A stretch of 64,000 nucleotides of DNA. Origin: Pseudonocardia hierapolitana. Lineage in GTDB: Bacteria > Actinomycetota > Actinomycetes > Mycobacteriales > Pseudonocardiaceae. Under the pieces are notes generated by a model. That model ran no database searches. It saw only the letters and a program-made list of their open reading frames with translations, and was not told the origin of the DNA. Below are positions 1 through 9,038 of the stretch, one piece after another. The DNA is taken from positions 7,254,001 through 7,318,000 of the forward strand of contig NZ_VIWU01000001.1 of NCBI RefSeq assembly GCF_007994075.1. The letters are read 5' to 3'. The position numbers were made by a program, and so were the translations under genes. The number at the start of each line of letters is the position of its first letter. The first letter of the stretch is position 1.

Positions 1-29
1 ACGCGGTTCGCGACCGCTGAGTTCCCCCG

Positions 30-60
30 TTGACGCGGGATAAGTTCTGCCGTAGAACTA
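30..60 (+). promoter_or_regulatory. Promoter and 17-bp operator of the alpha-galactoside operon
   Basis: TTGACG (30-35) and TAGAAC (53-58) are separated by 17 bp, a good SigA-type promoter. The spacer and -10 are covered by a perfect inverted repeat, AGTTCT-GCCGT-AGAACT (43-59). A repressor bound there would block polymerase. The convergent ROK regulator at the other end of the operon is the obvious candidate, but that link is inferred. Confidence 0.6.
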
Positions 61-92
61 AGCCCGCCACGACGAGGTGAACGGAGCACGCC

Positions 93-2258
93 ATGACCCA
101 GCCCGCCGCCGACCCGATCCACCTGCGCGCGGCCGGGGTGAGCGTGATCGTCGTGACCGACGGCGGACGGTTGCCCGCCGTGCTGCACTGGGGAGCCGAC
201 CTCGGCGAGCTGACCGCCGCCGACCTCGCTCAGCTCGCCGGCGCAGGCGTGCCCGCCGCCGTCCCGAACGACCTCGACCAGGTCACGCGGGCCGGGATCG
301 TCGCCGAGCACGCCGCGGGCTGGAACGGCAGGCCGGGGCTCGCCGGGCAGCGTGCGGGCCGGGCGTGGTCGCCGCTCTTCACGCTCACCGACCTCGCGGT
401 GGAGCACACCGCCGGTGGTGGCGGCCGGGTGCGGGCCTCCGGCCGGGACGGCGAGGCCGGCCTGGCCGTGCACCTCGAGCTGGAGCTGTCGCCGTCGGGC
501 GTGCTGCGCCAGCGCGGCACCGTGGAGGTCCCCGCCGAGGCGGACGCCGAGCCGTTCGTGGTCGACGGGCTCGGGCTGACGCTGCCGGTGCCGCCGGTCG
601 CCACCGAGCTGTTCGACCTGGCCGGGAGGTGGGGCCGCGAGCGCGCCCCGCAGCGGGCCCCGTTCGTCGTCGGCGTCCACTCGCGGGAGAACCGTCGCGG
701 CCGCACCGGCCCGGACGCCCCGCTGATCCTCGCCGCGGGCACGGCGGGCTTCGGCTTCTCCGAGGGCGAGGTCTGGGCGATCCACGTGGCCTGGAGCGGC
801 AACCACGTGACCTACGCCGAGCGCCTCTCCACCGGAGCCGCCGTGCTGGGCGGTGGCGAGCTGCTGCTCCCCGGCGAGGTGCTCCTGCGGCCGGGCGAGT
901 CCTACACCGGTCCCTGGGTCTACGCCGCGCACTCCACCGGCGGCCTGGACGACATCGCGGCCCGGTTCCACAGGCTGCTGCGCGACCGCCCGCACCACCC
1001 GGCCAATCCGCGTCCCGTGGTGATGAACACCTGGGAGGCCGTCTACTTCGACCACGACCTCGACCGGCTCGTCGAGCTCGCCCGGGTCGGCGCCGACGTC
1101 GGCGTGGAGCGCTACGTGCTCGACGACGGCTGGTTCCGCCACCGCCGCGACGACAGCGCAGGGCTGGGCGACTGGTACGTCGACGAGGGCGTCTGGCCGC
1201 AGGGCCTGCACCCGCTGGTCGAGGAGGTGCGGCAGCGGGGCATGGAGTTCGGGCTGTGGGTGGAGCCGGAGATGGTGAACCCCGACTCCGACCTCGCCCG
1301 CGCCCACCCCGACTGGATCCTGCAGACCGGCGGGCGGATGCCGATCCCGTCCCGGCAGCAGCAGGTGCTCGACCTCGCGCACCCGGATGCCTACGCGTAC
1401 ATCCTGGAGCGGCTCGACGCGCTGCTCAGCGAGTACCCGATCAGCTACCTGAAGTGGGACCACAACCGCGACCTGGTCGACGCGGGGCACGGCCCACTCG
1501 GGGTGCCCGGCGTGCACGCCCAGACCCGCGCCGTCTACCGGTTGATCGACGAGGTGCGGGCCCGCCACCCCGGCGTCGAGATCGAGTCCTGCTCGTCCGG
1601 TGGCCTGCGCGTGGACCTGGAGATCCTGGAGCGCACGGACCGGATCTGGGGCAGCGACATGACCGACCCCCTCGAGCGCCAGCAGATCCAGCGCTGGACC
1701 GCGCAGCTGATCCCGCCCGAGCTGGTCGGCTCGCACGTCGCCGCCCCGCGCTCCCACTCGACCGCGCGCACCCACGACCTGTCCTTCCGCGCGGGCACCG
1801 CGCTCTTCGGCTCGTTCGGCATCGAGTGGGACGTCACGACCACCGGCCCGGAGGAGCGCAAGGAGCTCGCCGCGTGGGTGCAGCTCTACAAGGACGTCCG
1901 CGGCCTGATCCACACCGGCACGATGGTCCGCGCCGACCAGCACGACCCGTCGTTCGCCCTGCACGGCGCCGTCGCGCCCGACCGCGCCGACGCGCTCTAC
2001 GCGCTGGTCCAGCTGGCCACGCCGCTGACTTCGGTGCCGGGTCAGCTGCGGCTGCCCGGCCTCGACCCGGACCGGCGCTACCGGGTCACGGTCCAACCGC
2101 CCGGGGACCGCCCGGCGTTGCGGCAGCGACAGGCGCCGGACTGGGTCGCCCGCGGGGTCGAGCTCCCCGGCCGCGTGCTCGCCGAGGCCGGTCTGCGTGC
2201 CCCGGCGCTGAACCCCGAGCAGCTGCTGCTCCTGCGCGTGACGGACGTGACGTCATGA
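93..2258 (+). CDS. Alpha-galactosidase, glycoside hydrolase family 36
   Basis: This 721-residue enzyme should hydrolyse terminal alpha-1,6-galactose from melibiose, raffinose and related sugars in the cytoplasm, since no signal peptide is present. The GH36 layout is clear: an N-terminal beta-supersandwich, then a TIM barrel holding the nucleophile motif KWDHNR (Asp near residue 456) and the acid/base motif SDMTD (Asp near 522), with CSSGG just before the latter. Length matches the 700-750 residues usual for bacterial GH36. The ATG at 93 follows a GGAG-like site. The stop overlaps the next start as ATGA, so it is the first gene of a translationally coupled transport operon. Substrate preference is inferred from the family. 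Confidence 0.93.
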   Translation: MTQPAADPIHLRAAGVSVIVVTDGGRLPAVLHWGADLGELTAADLAQLAGAGVPAAVPNDLDQVTRAGIVAEHAAGWNGRPGLAGQRAGRAWSPLFTLTDLAVEHTAGGGGRVRASGRDGEAGLAVHLELELSPSGVLRQRGTVEVPAEADAEPFVVDGLGLTLPVPPVATELFDLAGRWGRERAPQRAPFVVGVHSRENRRGRTGPDAPLILAAGTAGFGFSEGEVWAIHVAWSGNHVTYAERLSTGAAVLGGGELLLPGEVLLRPGESYTGPWVYAAHSTGGLDDIAARFHRLLRDRPHHPANPRPVVMNTWEAVYFDHDLDRLVELARVGADVGVERYVLDDGWFRHRRDDSAGLGDWYVDEGVWPQGLHPLVEEVRQRGMEFGLWVEPEMVNPDSDLARAHPDWILQTGGRMPIPSRQQQVLDLAHPDAYAYILERLDALLSEYPISYLKWDHNRDLVDAGHGPLGVPGVHAQTRAVYRLIDEVRARHPGVEIESCSSGGLRVDLEILERTDRIWGSDMTDPLERQQIQRWTAQLIPPELVGSHVAAPRSHSTARTHDLSFRAGTALFGSFGIEWDVTTTGPEERKELAAWVQLYKDVRGLIHTGTMVRADQHDPSFALHGAVAPDRADALYALVQLATPLTSVPGQLRLPGLDPDRRYRVTVQPPGDRPALRQRQAPDWVARGVELPGRVLAEAGLRAPALNPEQLLLLRVTDVTS

Positions 2259-3193
2259 CCACGACGGCCGTGCCCGCCGCGGGCGCCCCCGCTTCCGGCG
2301 CCCCCGCGATCGCGCGCCGGGCGAGCTCGAACCGCGAGACCTGGGTCGCGCTGGGCTTCATCCTCCCGACGGTCTTCGGGTTCGTCGTGTTCTACCTCTG
2401 GCCGTCCCTGCGCGGGCTGGGGCTGAGCCTCACCGACTACCAGTTCTTCTCCGACACCTCGTTCGTCGGGCTCGCCAACTACCAGCGGCTGCTCACCGAC
2501 GAGACGTTCTGGAACGCCATGCTGGTGACGGTCTGGTACGTCGTGCTCAACATCGGATTCCAGACCGTGCTGGCCGTCCTGCTCGCGGTCCTGCTGCACC
2601 GGCTCACCCGCTCGGTCGTGATCCGCGGGCTCGTGCTGCTGCCCTACCTGGTGGCCAACGTCGTGGTCGCGCTGCTGTGGTTCTGGATGCTCGACGCGCA
2701 AATCGGGATCGTGAACCAGGTCCTGTCCTGGTTCGGGATCGGCCCGATCTCCTTCTTCGGCAGCGAGTCGTGGGCCATCCCGACGATCGCGTTCGTCAAC
2801 ACGTGGCGCCACCTCGGCTACACCGCGCTGCTGATCTTCGCGGGGCTGGTGATGATCCCGCGGACCCTCTACGAGGCAGGCCGCGTGGACGGCGCGAGCG
2901 AGTGGCAGATGTTCTGGCGGATCACCCTGCCGCTGCTGCGTCCGGTGCTCGCACTGGTGCTGGTGATCACCGTCGTCGGCTCGTTCCAGGTGTTCGACAC
3001 GGTCGCGGTCACCACGATGGGCGGGCCGGCCGACGCGTCCCGGGTGATCCAGTACTACATCTTCGACCTCGCCTTCGAGCGTCTGGACTACGGCTACGCC
3101 TCGGCGGTGTCGGTCGTCCTGCTCGTGATCCTGTCCGTCATCGCCTTCGTGCAGCTGCGGCTGATGCGGGCGAACGAGTCGGACCTCGCCTGA
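2255..3193 (+). CDS. Sugar ABC transporter permease, MalF/UgpA type
   Basis: A 312-residue inner-membrane permease of the carbohydrate uptake CUT1 class. It has a short cytoplasmic N-terminus, six predicted membrane spans, and near the C-terminus the EAA loop (EAGRVDGASEWQMFWRITLP) that docks on the ATPase. The ATG overlaps the alpha-galactosidase stop by four bases (ATGA), giving tight coupling. It would pair with the permease that follows. No ATPase gene is in the cluster, so a shared MsiK-type ATPase encoded elsewhere is likely, as is common for actinobacterial CUT1 systems. Confidence 0.92.
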   Translation: MTTTAVPAAGAPASGAPAIARRASSNRETWVALGFILPTVFGFVVFYLWPSLRGLGLSLTDYQFFSDTSFVGLANYQRLLTDETFWNAMLVTVWYVVLNIGFQTVLAVLLAVLLHRLTRSVVIRGLVLLPYLVANVVVALLWFWMLDAQIGIVNQVLSWFGIGPISFFGSESWAIPTIAFVNTWRHLGYTALLIFAGLVMIPRTLYEAGRVDGASEWQMFWRITLPLLRPVLALVLVITVVGSFQVFDTVAVTTMGGPADASRVIQYYIFDLAFERLDYGYASAVSVVLLVILSVIAFVQLRLMRANESDLA

Positions 3194-3203
3194 GGAGCTG
3201 AGC

Positions 3204-4142
3204 ATGGTCACCGTCGATGCCGACGTCACGGCCGCGCCCACCAGTCGCACACCCGGCCGCGAAGCAGGTGGCCCGACACCGGGCCGGGTGCTGGCATGGG
3301 CCTGCCTCGTCGTGATCATCCTGATCACCCTGTTCCCGTTCTACTGGATGCTGCGCACCGCGTTGTCGAACGGCACCACGCTCGCCACCGCGGGCAGCTC
3401 GTGGCTGCCGGTCGACTTCACGTGGGGTGCGTTCCGGCGCGTGCTCGGGCTCGCCACCCTCGAGGAGGCGCAGGCGGAGGGCGGCACCGGCTCCGCCGTG
3501 GACTTCTGGGTCTACCTGCGCAACTCCGTGCTGGTGGCGGGGTTGATCACGGCAGGGCAGGTGTTCTTCGGGGCGCTCGCGGCCTACGCCTTCGCCCGCA
3601 TGCGCTGGCCGGGGCGTGACCTCGTGTTCTTCGTGCTGCTGACGGCCCTGATGGTGCCTCCGATCTTCACGCAGCTGCCGAACTTCCTGCTGATGCGCGA
3701 TCTGGGGCTGGTCAACACCTACGCCGGGCTCGTGCTGCCGTTCTTCTTCATGACCCCGTTCGCGGTGTTCTTCCTCCGCCAGTTCTTCCTCGGCATCTCC
3801 CGCGAGATCGAGGAGGCGGCCCGGCTGGACGGCGCGGGCCACGTCCGCACGTTCTTCCGGATCATCGTGCCGATGAGCTGGGGGCCGATCACCACGCTCG
3901 CCCTGCTGCAGTACGTGCAGGCGTGGAACGAGTACTTCTGGCCGCTGCTCGTGGGCAGCGAGCGCAGCGTCCGCACCCTGACGGTGGCGCTCGGGGTGTT
4001 CCGCGCCCAGACGCCGCAGGGCAACCCGGACTGGCCCGGTCTGATGGCGGCCACGCTGATCGCAGCGCTCCCGGTGCTCCTGCTGTTCATCGCCTTCGGG
4101 CGCAAGATCGTCGACTCCATCGGCTTCTCGGGGATCAAATGA
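3204..4142 (+). CDS. Sugar ABC transporter permease, MalG type
   Basis: A 312-residue second permease of the same CUT1 importer. Its N-terminus has a disordered stretch of about 25 residues, then six membrane spans. The EAA loop reads EEAARLDGAGHVRTFFRIIVP around residues 195-215. The ATG is preceded by GAGGAGCTGAGC and lies 10 bp after the previous stop. Its stop overlaps the binding-protein start (ATGA). It would form a heterodimeric channel with the upstream permease. Confidence 0.92.
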   Translation: MVTVDADVTAAPTSRTPGREAGGPTPGRVLAWACLVVIILITLFPFYWMLRTALSNGTTLATAGSSWLPVDFTWGAFRRVLGLATLEEAQAEGGTGSAVDFWVYLRNSVLVAGLITAGQVFFGALAAYAFARMRWPGRDLVFFVLLTALMVPPIFTQLPNFLLMRDLGLVNTYAGLVLPFFFMTPFAVFFLRQFFLGISREIEEAARLDGAGHVRTFFRIIVPMSWGPITTLALLQYVQAWNEYFWPLLVGSERSVRTLTVALGVFRAQTPQGNPDWPGLMAATLIAALPVLLLFIAFGRKIVDSIGFSGIK

Positions 4143-5503
4143 AGCGCACCCGCAGGCTCACCGTCATCGCGACCGCTGTCCTCGTCGCGCTCGTACCGGC
4201 CTGCGCCGCGGAGCGTCCCCCCACGGAGTCCGGCGGGTGGGACGACACCGGTGAGGTCACCTACTGGATGTGGGACGCCAACCAGCTGCCCGCCTACCAG
4301 CGGTGCGCCACCGACTTCGAGGCCCGCAACCCCGACATCGACATCGCGATCGAACAGGTCGGCTGGGACTACTACTGGGGCCGGATGCTCACCTCGTTCG
4401 TCGCGAACTCCGCACCGGACGTGTTCGTCAACCACACGTCCAAGTACGGCGACTACACCTCCCGCGGGCTCATCGAGCCGCTCGACGAGCTGATCGCCCG
4501 CGACGGGCCCGACCTGTCCCAGTTCGTCGAGGGCACCGGCGACCTGTGGGTCGGCGACGACGGCAAGCGCTACGGCCTGCCGAAGGACTTCGACGCGGTG
4601 GGCATCTTCTACAACGCGACGATGGCCCGGGACGCCGGCATCACCCCGGAACAGATGCAGAACCTGACCTGGAACCCGCAGGACGGCGGCACCTACGAGG
4701 ACGTGCTCGCCCGCCTGACCGTCGACGCCAACGGGGTGCGCGGCGACGAGCCCGGCTTCGACCCGCGCAACGTCGCGACCTACGGCCTCGGCATCGCCTA
4801 CCCGCCGGGCGGCGGGTCGGGCCAGACGCAGTGGTCGTTCCTCACGGCGACGCTCGGCTGGGGCCACACCGACCGCCCGCTGTGGGGCACGCGCTTCAAC
4901 TACGACGACCCCCGCTTCCAGGAGACGATCGCCTGGTGGCGCAGCCTGGTCGAGAAGGGTTACATGCCGCCGCTGGAGCAGGCCGTCGGCAACGAGCTGT
5001 CGCAGCTGCTGCAGGCGGGCCGGGTCGCGCTGGTCACCGAGGGGTCCTGGAACATCAGCACGTTCGCGAAGCTCGGCGGCATCGAGATGGCCACAGCGCC
5101 CACGCCGATCGGCCCCCAGGGCTTCCGGTCCGCGATGACCAACTCGCTCGCCGACTCGATCGCGGCCGGCTCGCCGAACAAGGGCGCGGCCTGGAAGTGG
5201 GTGCGCTACCTCGCCTCGCCGGAGTGCCAGTCGGTGGTGGCGGAGGGCGGCGTGGTGGTGCCCGCGATCGCGTCCGTGGTCTCCACCGCCGAGGCGGCGA
5301 TCGGCGCGCACGGCCTCGACATCACCCCGTTCACCCGGCAGCTGCGCGAGGGAACGGCGTTCCCCTACCCGGCGGCCCAGCACGCGGCCGACATCGACTC
5401 GATCATGGAGACGGCGATGGAGCGGGTGATGGCGGGCAGCGCCGACGTCTCGTCGTTCACAGCGGCCAACGAGGAGGTCAACGCCCTGTTCACGCAGGGG
5501 TGA
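4139..5503 (+). CDS. Extracellular solute-binding lipoprotein of the sugar importer
   Basis: A 454-residue family 1 solute-binding protein. Residues 1-22 are a lipoprotein signal with lipobox LVPAC, so the mature protein should be anchored at Cys22 and capture sugar outside the membrane. The body has the two-lobe fold expected of CUT1 binding proteins (for example the NHTSKYGDY and GSWNIS segments). It is unusual only in coming last in the operon. The ATG overlaps the preceding stop. Its 3' end overlaps the convergent ROK gene by 14 bp. The ligand is presumably an alpha-galactoside, judging from the adjacent GH36 gene. Confidence 0.92.
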   Translation: MKRTRRLTVIATAVLVALVPACAAERPPTESGGWDDTGEVTYWMWDANQLPAYQRCATDFEARNPDIDIAIEQVGWDYYWGRMLTSFVANSAPDVFVNHTSKYGDYTSRGLIEPLDELIARDGPDLSQFVEGTGDLWVGDDGKRYGLPKDFDAVGIFYNATMARDAGITPEQMQNLTWNPQDGGTYEDVLARLTVDANGVRGDEPGFDPRNVATYGLGIAYPPGGGSGQTQWSFLTATLGWGHTDRPLWGTRFNYDDPRFQETIAWWRSLVEKGYMPPLEQAVGNELSQLLQAGRVALVTEGSWNISTFAKLGGIEMATAPTPIGPQGFRSAMTNSLADSIAAGSPNKGAAWKWVRYLASPECQSVVAEGGVVVPAIASVVSTAEAAIGAHGLDITPFTRQLREGTAFPYPAAQHAADIDSIMETAMERVMAGSADVSSFTAANEEVNALFTQG

Positions 5504-6725
5504 CCGCCCGCGCTCGGCCCAGCACGTGCTCCTGCACGGCCACGGCCGCTGCGCCGCGTGCCCACTCGGTGAACGGGAACGGCCGCACGTCGAGCCGCAC
5601 CGGGGCGAGGGGTGCCTTCCGGTTCTCTTCGAGGGCGGCGTCCAGCGCGGGACGGGCGGCCTCGACCAGGCCGATGCCGTCGCCGGTGAGGATCACGAGC
5701 TCGGGGTCGATCAGGTTGGCGATGTCGGCCACGAGCACCCCGAGCGCTCCCGCCGCCTCGTCGACGACCCGGCGGGCGGCGCCGTGGCCGTCGACGGCGA
5801 GCCGCAGCGCCTCGGCGTAGGTCACCGGTCTGCCGAGCGCCTGGGCGACGGCGCCGGAGACCGCGCGGGAGGAGACGAGGCCCTGCGCGCAGCCGCGGTG
5901 CCCGTCCTCGCACACCACCGAGCTCACCACCGGGCGGTGCCCGATCGACCCGCCGCCGCCGTGCGCCCCCTCCACCACGAGGTCGTGCACGACGATCCCG
6001 CACCCGACGCCCGCGCCGATCGTGATCACTAGCAGCGACTGCAGACCACGCCCGGCCCCGAACCAGTGCTCGGCCGCCGTGAGCGCGCGGACGTCGTTGT
6101 CGACGACCGCAGGCAGACCGGTGGCCCGGTGCAGCAGGTCGGCGAGCGGGACCAGCTCGTGCCAGCCGAGGAAGTGGGCGCGGGCGACGTCGCGGCGGTC
6201 GATCACGAACCCGCCGATCCCCACGCCGAGGCCCACGACGCCGGGGTGGTCGGCCTGCAGCAGCCGGGTTACGTCGGCGACCGCACCGACCACGGCCGCC
6301 GGATCCGTTCCGGGAAGCGGGCGGGTGTGCTCGGCGAGCACGGCTGCCCGCAGGTCGGTGACGACGGCGAAGAGCGTGTCCCCGGTGATCTTCACGCCGA
6401 CGAAGCGCTGGTCGGACGGCCCCACGTCCAGTGGCAGCGACGGCCGCCCGGTGCGCACCGGATGCTCCGGGCTGTCCTTCGGGCCGTTCTCCGGACCGCC
6501 CTCGACGAGCAGGCCCGCGTCCACGAGCGGGCGCGTGAGCCGGGTGAGCGAGCCGGGGGAGAGGCCCAGTCGGCGGGCGAGCTGAGCGCGGGGCAGCGGG
6601 CCGAACCGCAGGACCTCGACGGCGACCCGCTGGTGGCTGCCGTCGAGCGCGCTCCAGTCGGCGGAAGGCGGAGTTTGTTCCGCGACGGAAGTCACCGGAC
6701 GACGATAGCTGGCCCACGGCGGCAT
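5490..6725 (-). CDS. ROK-family transcriptional regulator
   Basis: This gene encodes a winged-helix DNA-binding domain at residues ~20-75 (QLARRLGLSPGSLTRL) fused to a ROK kinase-like sugar-binding domain with a DNDVRAL motif. The usual ROK zinc motif CxCGxxGC is altered here to CEDGHRGC, so metal binding may be weakened. It faces the alpha-galactoside operon and overlaps its last gene by 14 bp, so it is the likely repressor of that operon. The ATG at 6725 gives 411 residues. A GTG at 6695 would give 401 and is equally plausible, because neither has a strong ribosome site. Confidence 0.88.
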   Translation of the reverse strand: MPPWASYRRPVTSVAEQTPPSADWSALDGSHQRVAVEVLRFGPLPRAQLARRLGLSPGSLTRLTRPLVDAGLLVEGGPENGPKDSPEHPVRTGRPSLPLDVGPSDQRFVGVKITGDTLFAVVTDLRAAVLAEHTRPLPGTDPAAVVGAVADVTRLLQADHPGVVGLGVGIGGFVIDRRDVARAHFLGWHELVPLADLLHRATGLPAVVDNDVRALTAAEHWFGAGRGLQSLLVITIGAGVGCGIVVHDLVVEGAHGGGGSIGHRPVVSSVVCEDGHRGCAQGLVSSRAVSGAVAQALGRPVTYAEALRLAVDGHGAARRVVDEAAGALGVLVADIANLIDPELVILTGDGIGLVEAARPALDAALEENRKAPLAPVRLDVRPFPFTEWARGAAAVAVQEHVLGRARAVTPA

Positions 6726-6736
6726 CGCCGTGATTT

Positions 6737-8086
6737 TCACCCGAGGAAAACGCCATGGCCGGGCGTCAGGATGCCGGCCGGGTCGTAGCGCTGCCTCAGC
6801 GCGACGAGATGGGGCCACCGCTCGCCGTAGTGGGCGTGCCAGTCGGCGGGGCGGCTGGTCACTGTGCCGATGGGGTAGCGCGCGCCGCCCGCGGCGAGGG
6901 CGCGGTCGAGCATGCGGCGGTTGCGGCGCAGCATCGCTGCGCCATACCCGGGGCCTGCGTCCGGCGGTCCTGCCGTCATCACGGTGAACAGGTGGACGAG
7001 GTCGCTGCCGTCCGGTGCGGGCAGGCGCAGCGACGGGCGGGTGAGCGCTGCCCGGCGGTGGGTGTAGAGCAGCACGAAGCCGCCCACGCCCACGTCGGCC
7101 GGCGTCAGCTCGGCGAGCGTCGCGCCGACGACCTCCTCCACCCGCGAGTCGGGCAGCCACACGGTGAGCCACGGCTTGGGCAGCGCGTCCCAGCCGATCA
7201 GCTCCCGCAGCTCGGCCACGGCATCGTCGATGCGTGTGACGTGCTCCAGGTAGCCGGCCTCCCGGACCTCGGCACCGGGCGGAGGGTCGGGCGCGCCGTC
7301 GGCCGGGTCGAAGGCGAAGGCGTTCAGGTGGTGCACCTCGCCCGCCTCGCCCGGACGCCACCAGTCCCCGAAGACCTCGGTCGCCTCGCCGCCGCGTGCG
7401 AGGGCGCGCAGGCCGCCGAAGAACGCGGCCGGGTCGGCGTGGGGGAGCGACCAGCCCCGCACCACCGCCGGGGCCGGTACCAGGCCGACCGTGGCCTCCG
7501 TGATGATCCCGAACTGGCCGAGCCCGGCGAGCACGGCCTCGAACAGGTCGCGGTCGTCCGACGGCGAGCAGCGGCGCAGCTCGCCGTCGCCGGTGACGAC
7601 CTCCAGCTCGTGGACGTGGTCGACCTGGGCGCCGGTGGCGACGGCCGGGGGGATCCCGCCGACCGACAGCGTGCCGCCGACGGTGAGGCCGAGGTAGCCC
7701 GTCGCGGCCGGGATCGCGAGGCCGTGGCGGGCGGCCGCGCGGGCCAGCTCGAGCCAGGTGGTCCCCGCACCGACCGTCGCCCCGCCCGGGCCGAACGTGC
7801 GGATGCCGGCCAAGGCACTGGCGTCGATCACGACCCCGCCGGGCACGAGCGACTGCCCGCCCGTGGTGTTGCCCAGTCCGCGGGCGCCCACGGGGACGCC
7901 GTGGCGGCGGCAGTAGCGGACCATGCGGGCGACGTCCGCCGCGGAGCCGGGGCGCAGGACGGCGGCGGGCGGCCCGCTGCTGATCCGTCCGGCGTCCCCG
8001 GCGTAGCGCGTGCGCGTCGTGAGGTCGACGTGGAGCGAGCCGTCGAGCGGCGGGACGCCGCCGGGAAGGTCCGTCACACCGGCCAT
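6737..8086 (-). CDS. FAD-linked oxidase, cytokinin-dehydrogenase-like
   Basis: A 449-residue flavoprotein with the PCMH-type FAD-binding fold in the N-terminal half (around ARGLGNTTGGQSLVPGG and TVGGTLSVGGI). The C-terminal substrate domain ends in DPAGILTPGHGVF, which resembles the cytokinin dehydrogenase tail. Family members that bind FAD covalently carry His in a GHS motif. Here the corresponding segment reads GLGNT, so FAD is probably bound non-covalently. No signal peptide is seen. It lies 12 bp from the ROK gene on the same strand. The substrate is unknown. Confidence 0.8.
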   Translation of the reverse strand: MAGVTDLPGGVPPLDGSLHVDLTTRTRYAGDAGRISSGPPAAVLRPGSAADVARMVRYCRRHGVPVGARGLGNTTGGQSLVPGGVVIDASALAGIRTFGPGGATVGAGTTWLELARAAARHGLAIPAATGYLGLTVGGTLSVGGIPPAVATGAQVDHVHELEVVTGDGELRRCSPSDDRDLFEAVLAGLGQFGIITEATVGLVPAPAVVRGWSLPHADPAAFFGGLRALARGGEATEVFGDWWRPGEAGEVHHLNAFAFDPADGAPDPPPGAEVREAGYLEHVTRIDDAVAELRELIGWDALPKPWLTVWLPDSRVEEVVGATLAELTPADVGVGGFVLLYTHRRAALTRPSLRLPAPDGSDLVHLFTVMTAGPPDAGPGYGAAMLRRNRRMLDRALAAGGARYPIGTVTSRPADWHAHYGERWPHLVALRQRYDPAGILTPGHGVFLG

Positions 8087-8101
8087 CCTGGCCGGTCCGC
8101 G

Positions 8102-8956
8102 TCAGGTGCGGCGCGGTGTGGTGAGGAACTTCCGCAGCTCCGATCGGGAGACCCGCTTCTCGCCGGTGATCACGAAGTAGGCCATGCCCGCGTCGGACAC
8201 ATCGCCCTTCTCGGCCAGCTCGAGCCGGGAGTGCAACCAGTCCATCTCGGGGCCGAGGTCTCGCAGGTATCCCCAGTCGGACAGCTTGGTGGGGCCGAGG
8301 TTGCCGTTCTGGTCCGGGATCTGGACGCGCTGGCAGCCCAGCTCGATCACGTCGTCGTAGGAGTGGCCGCCGTGGTCCTTCTGCCCGTGCGTCTGGTTGA
8401 AGCTGCCGTCGCCGTGCGAGACGCACTTCACGTGCTTGCGGGCCGTGGGATCAGCCGCGTCGAGGGCCATCCACGTGGTCTCCATCGGCCCGGCGAGGAC
8501 GATGGTGAGCTCGTCGCCCGGCGTGGAGGCGTTGATCTCGGCGGTCAGCGCCGCGACGCCCGCGGCGAGCCCGGCGGGGTCGGCGCCGTCGTAGAAGCGG
8601 GAGGTGTCGAAGCCGAACCGCTCGCCCGCCCCCAGGACGCTCTCGGTCATGTTCCGGCGGTGCTCGGCGTCGGAGTCCCAGATGTGGTTGTTGTAGATGT
8701 AGTTCACGACGTTCTGCTGCAGCCCGGCGCTGGCCAGTATCGCCAGCGTCATGGCGGACGACGCCCAGTCGTCCTCGTCGTGCTGGTTGCCGTCGGCGGA
8801 CAGGGCGATGCGCCCGATCCGGTCGTCCTGGGCGGCCGAGACCGGCACCGCCGGCAGCACCGGCAGCACCGGCACGTCCGGCACCGGCGGCAGACCCGGC
8901 GCTGCCGGTGCGCCCACGAGCATCGCGACGGTGGCGGCTGCAGCCCAGAACATCAC
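8102..8956 (-). CDS. Secreted nucleoside-hydrolase-like protein
   Basis: A 284-residue exported protein. A hydrophobic stretch starts at the ATG (MMFWAAAATVAMLVGAPAA), followed by a Pro/Val-rich linker. The mature part begins with LSADGNQHDEDDW, an Asp-rich motif placed like the metal-binding DxDxGxDD of inosine-uridine nucleoside hydrolases. A later segment, LTIVLAGPMETTWMAL, resembles the GPLTN region of that fold. The motif is not canonical, so nucleosidase activity is not assured. A GTG one codon upstream is an alternative start. It lies 15 bp upstream of the FAD oxidase, and the pair may be cotranscribed. Confidence 0.6.
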   Translation of the reverse strand: MMFWAAAATVAMLVGAPAAPGLPPVPDVPVLPVLPAVPVSAAQDDRIGRIALSADGNQHDEDDWASSAMTLAILASAGLQQNVVNYIYNNHIWDSDAEHRRNMTESVLGAGERFGFDTSRFYDGADPAGLAAGVAALTAEINASTPGDELTIVLAGPMETTWMALDAADPTARKHVKCVSHGDGSFNQTHGQKDHGGHSYDDVIELGCQRVQIPDQNGNLGPTKLSDWGYLRDLGPEMDWLHSRLELAEKGDVSDAGMAYFVITGEKRVSRSELRKFLTTPRRT

Positions 8957-9038
8957 GCTCCGGATCTTGCTCGTCGCGGCGCGCGTTCGTGGCGTTTCCG
9001 CGGATCCGTGGTGCCGTCGGGTGGCCGATGATCACCCG

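Noticed and set aside
77-2254. A reading frame joining a 720-residue Arg/Ala-rich stretch to the first permease
   Set aside because: The stretch is the out-of-frame shadow of the alpha-galactosidase; the permease has its own ATG at 2255.
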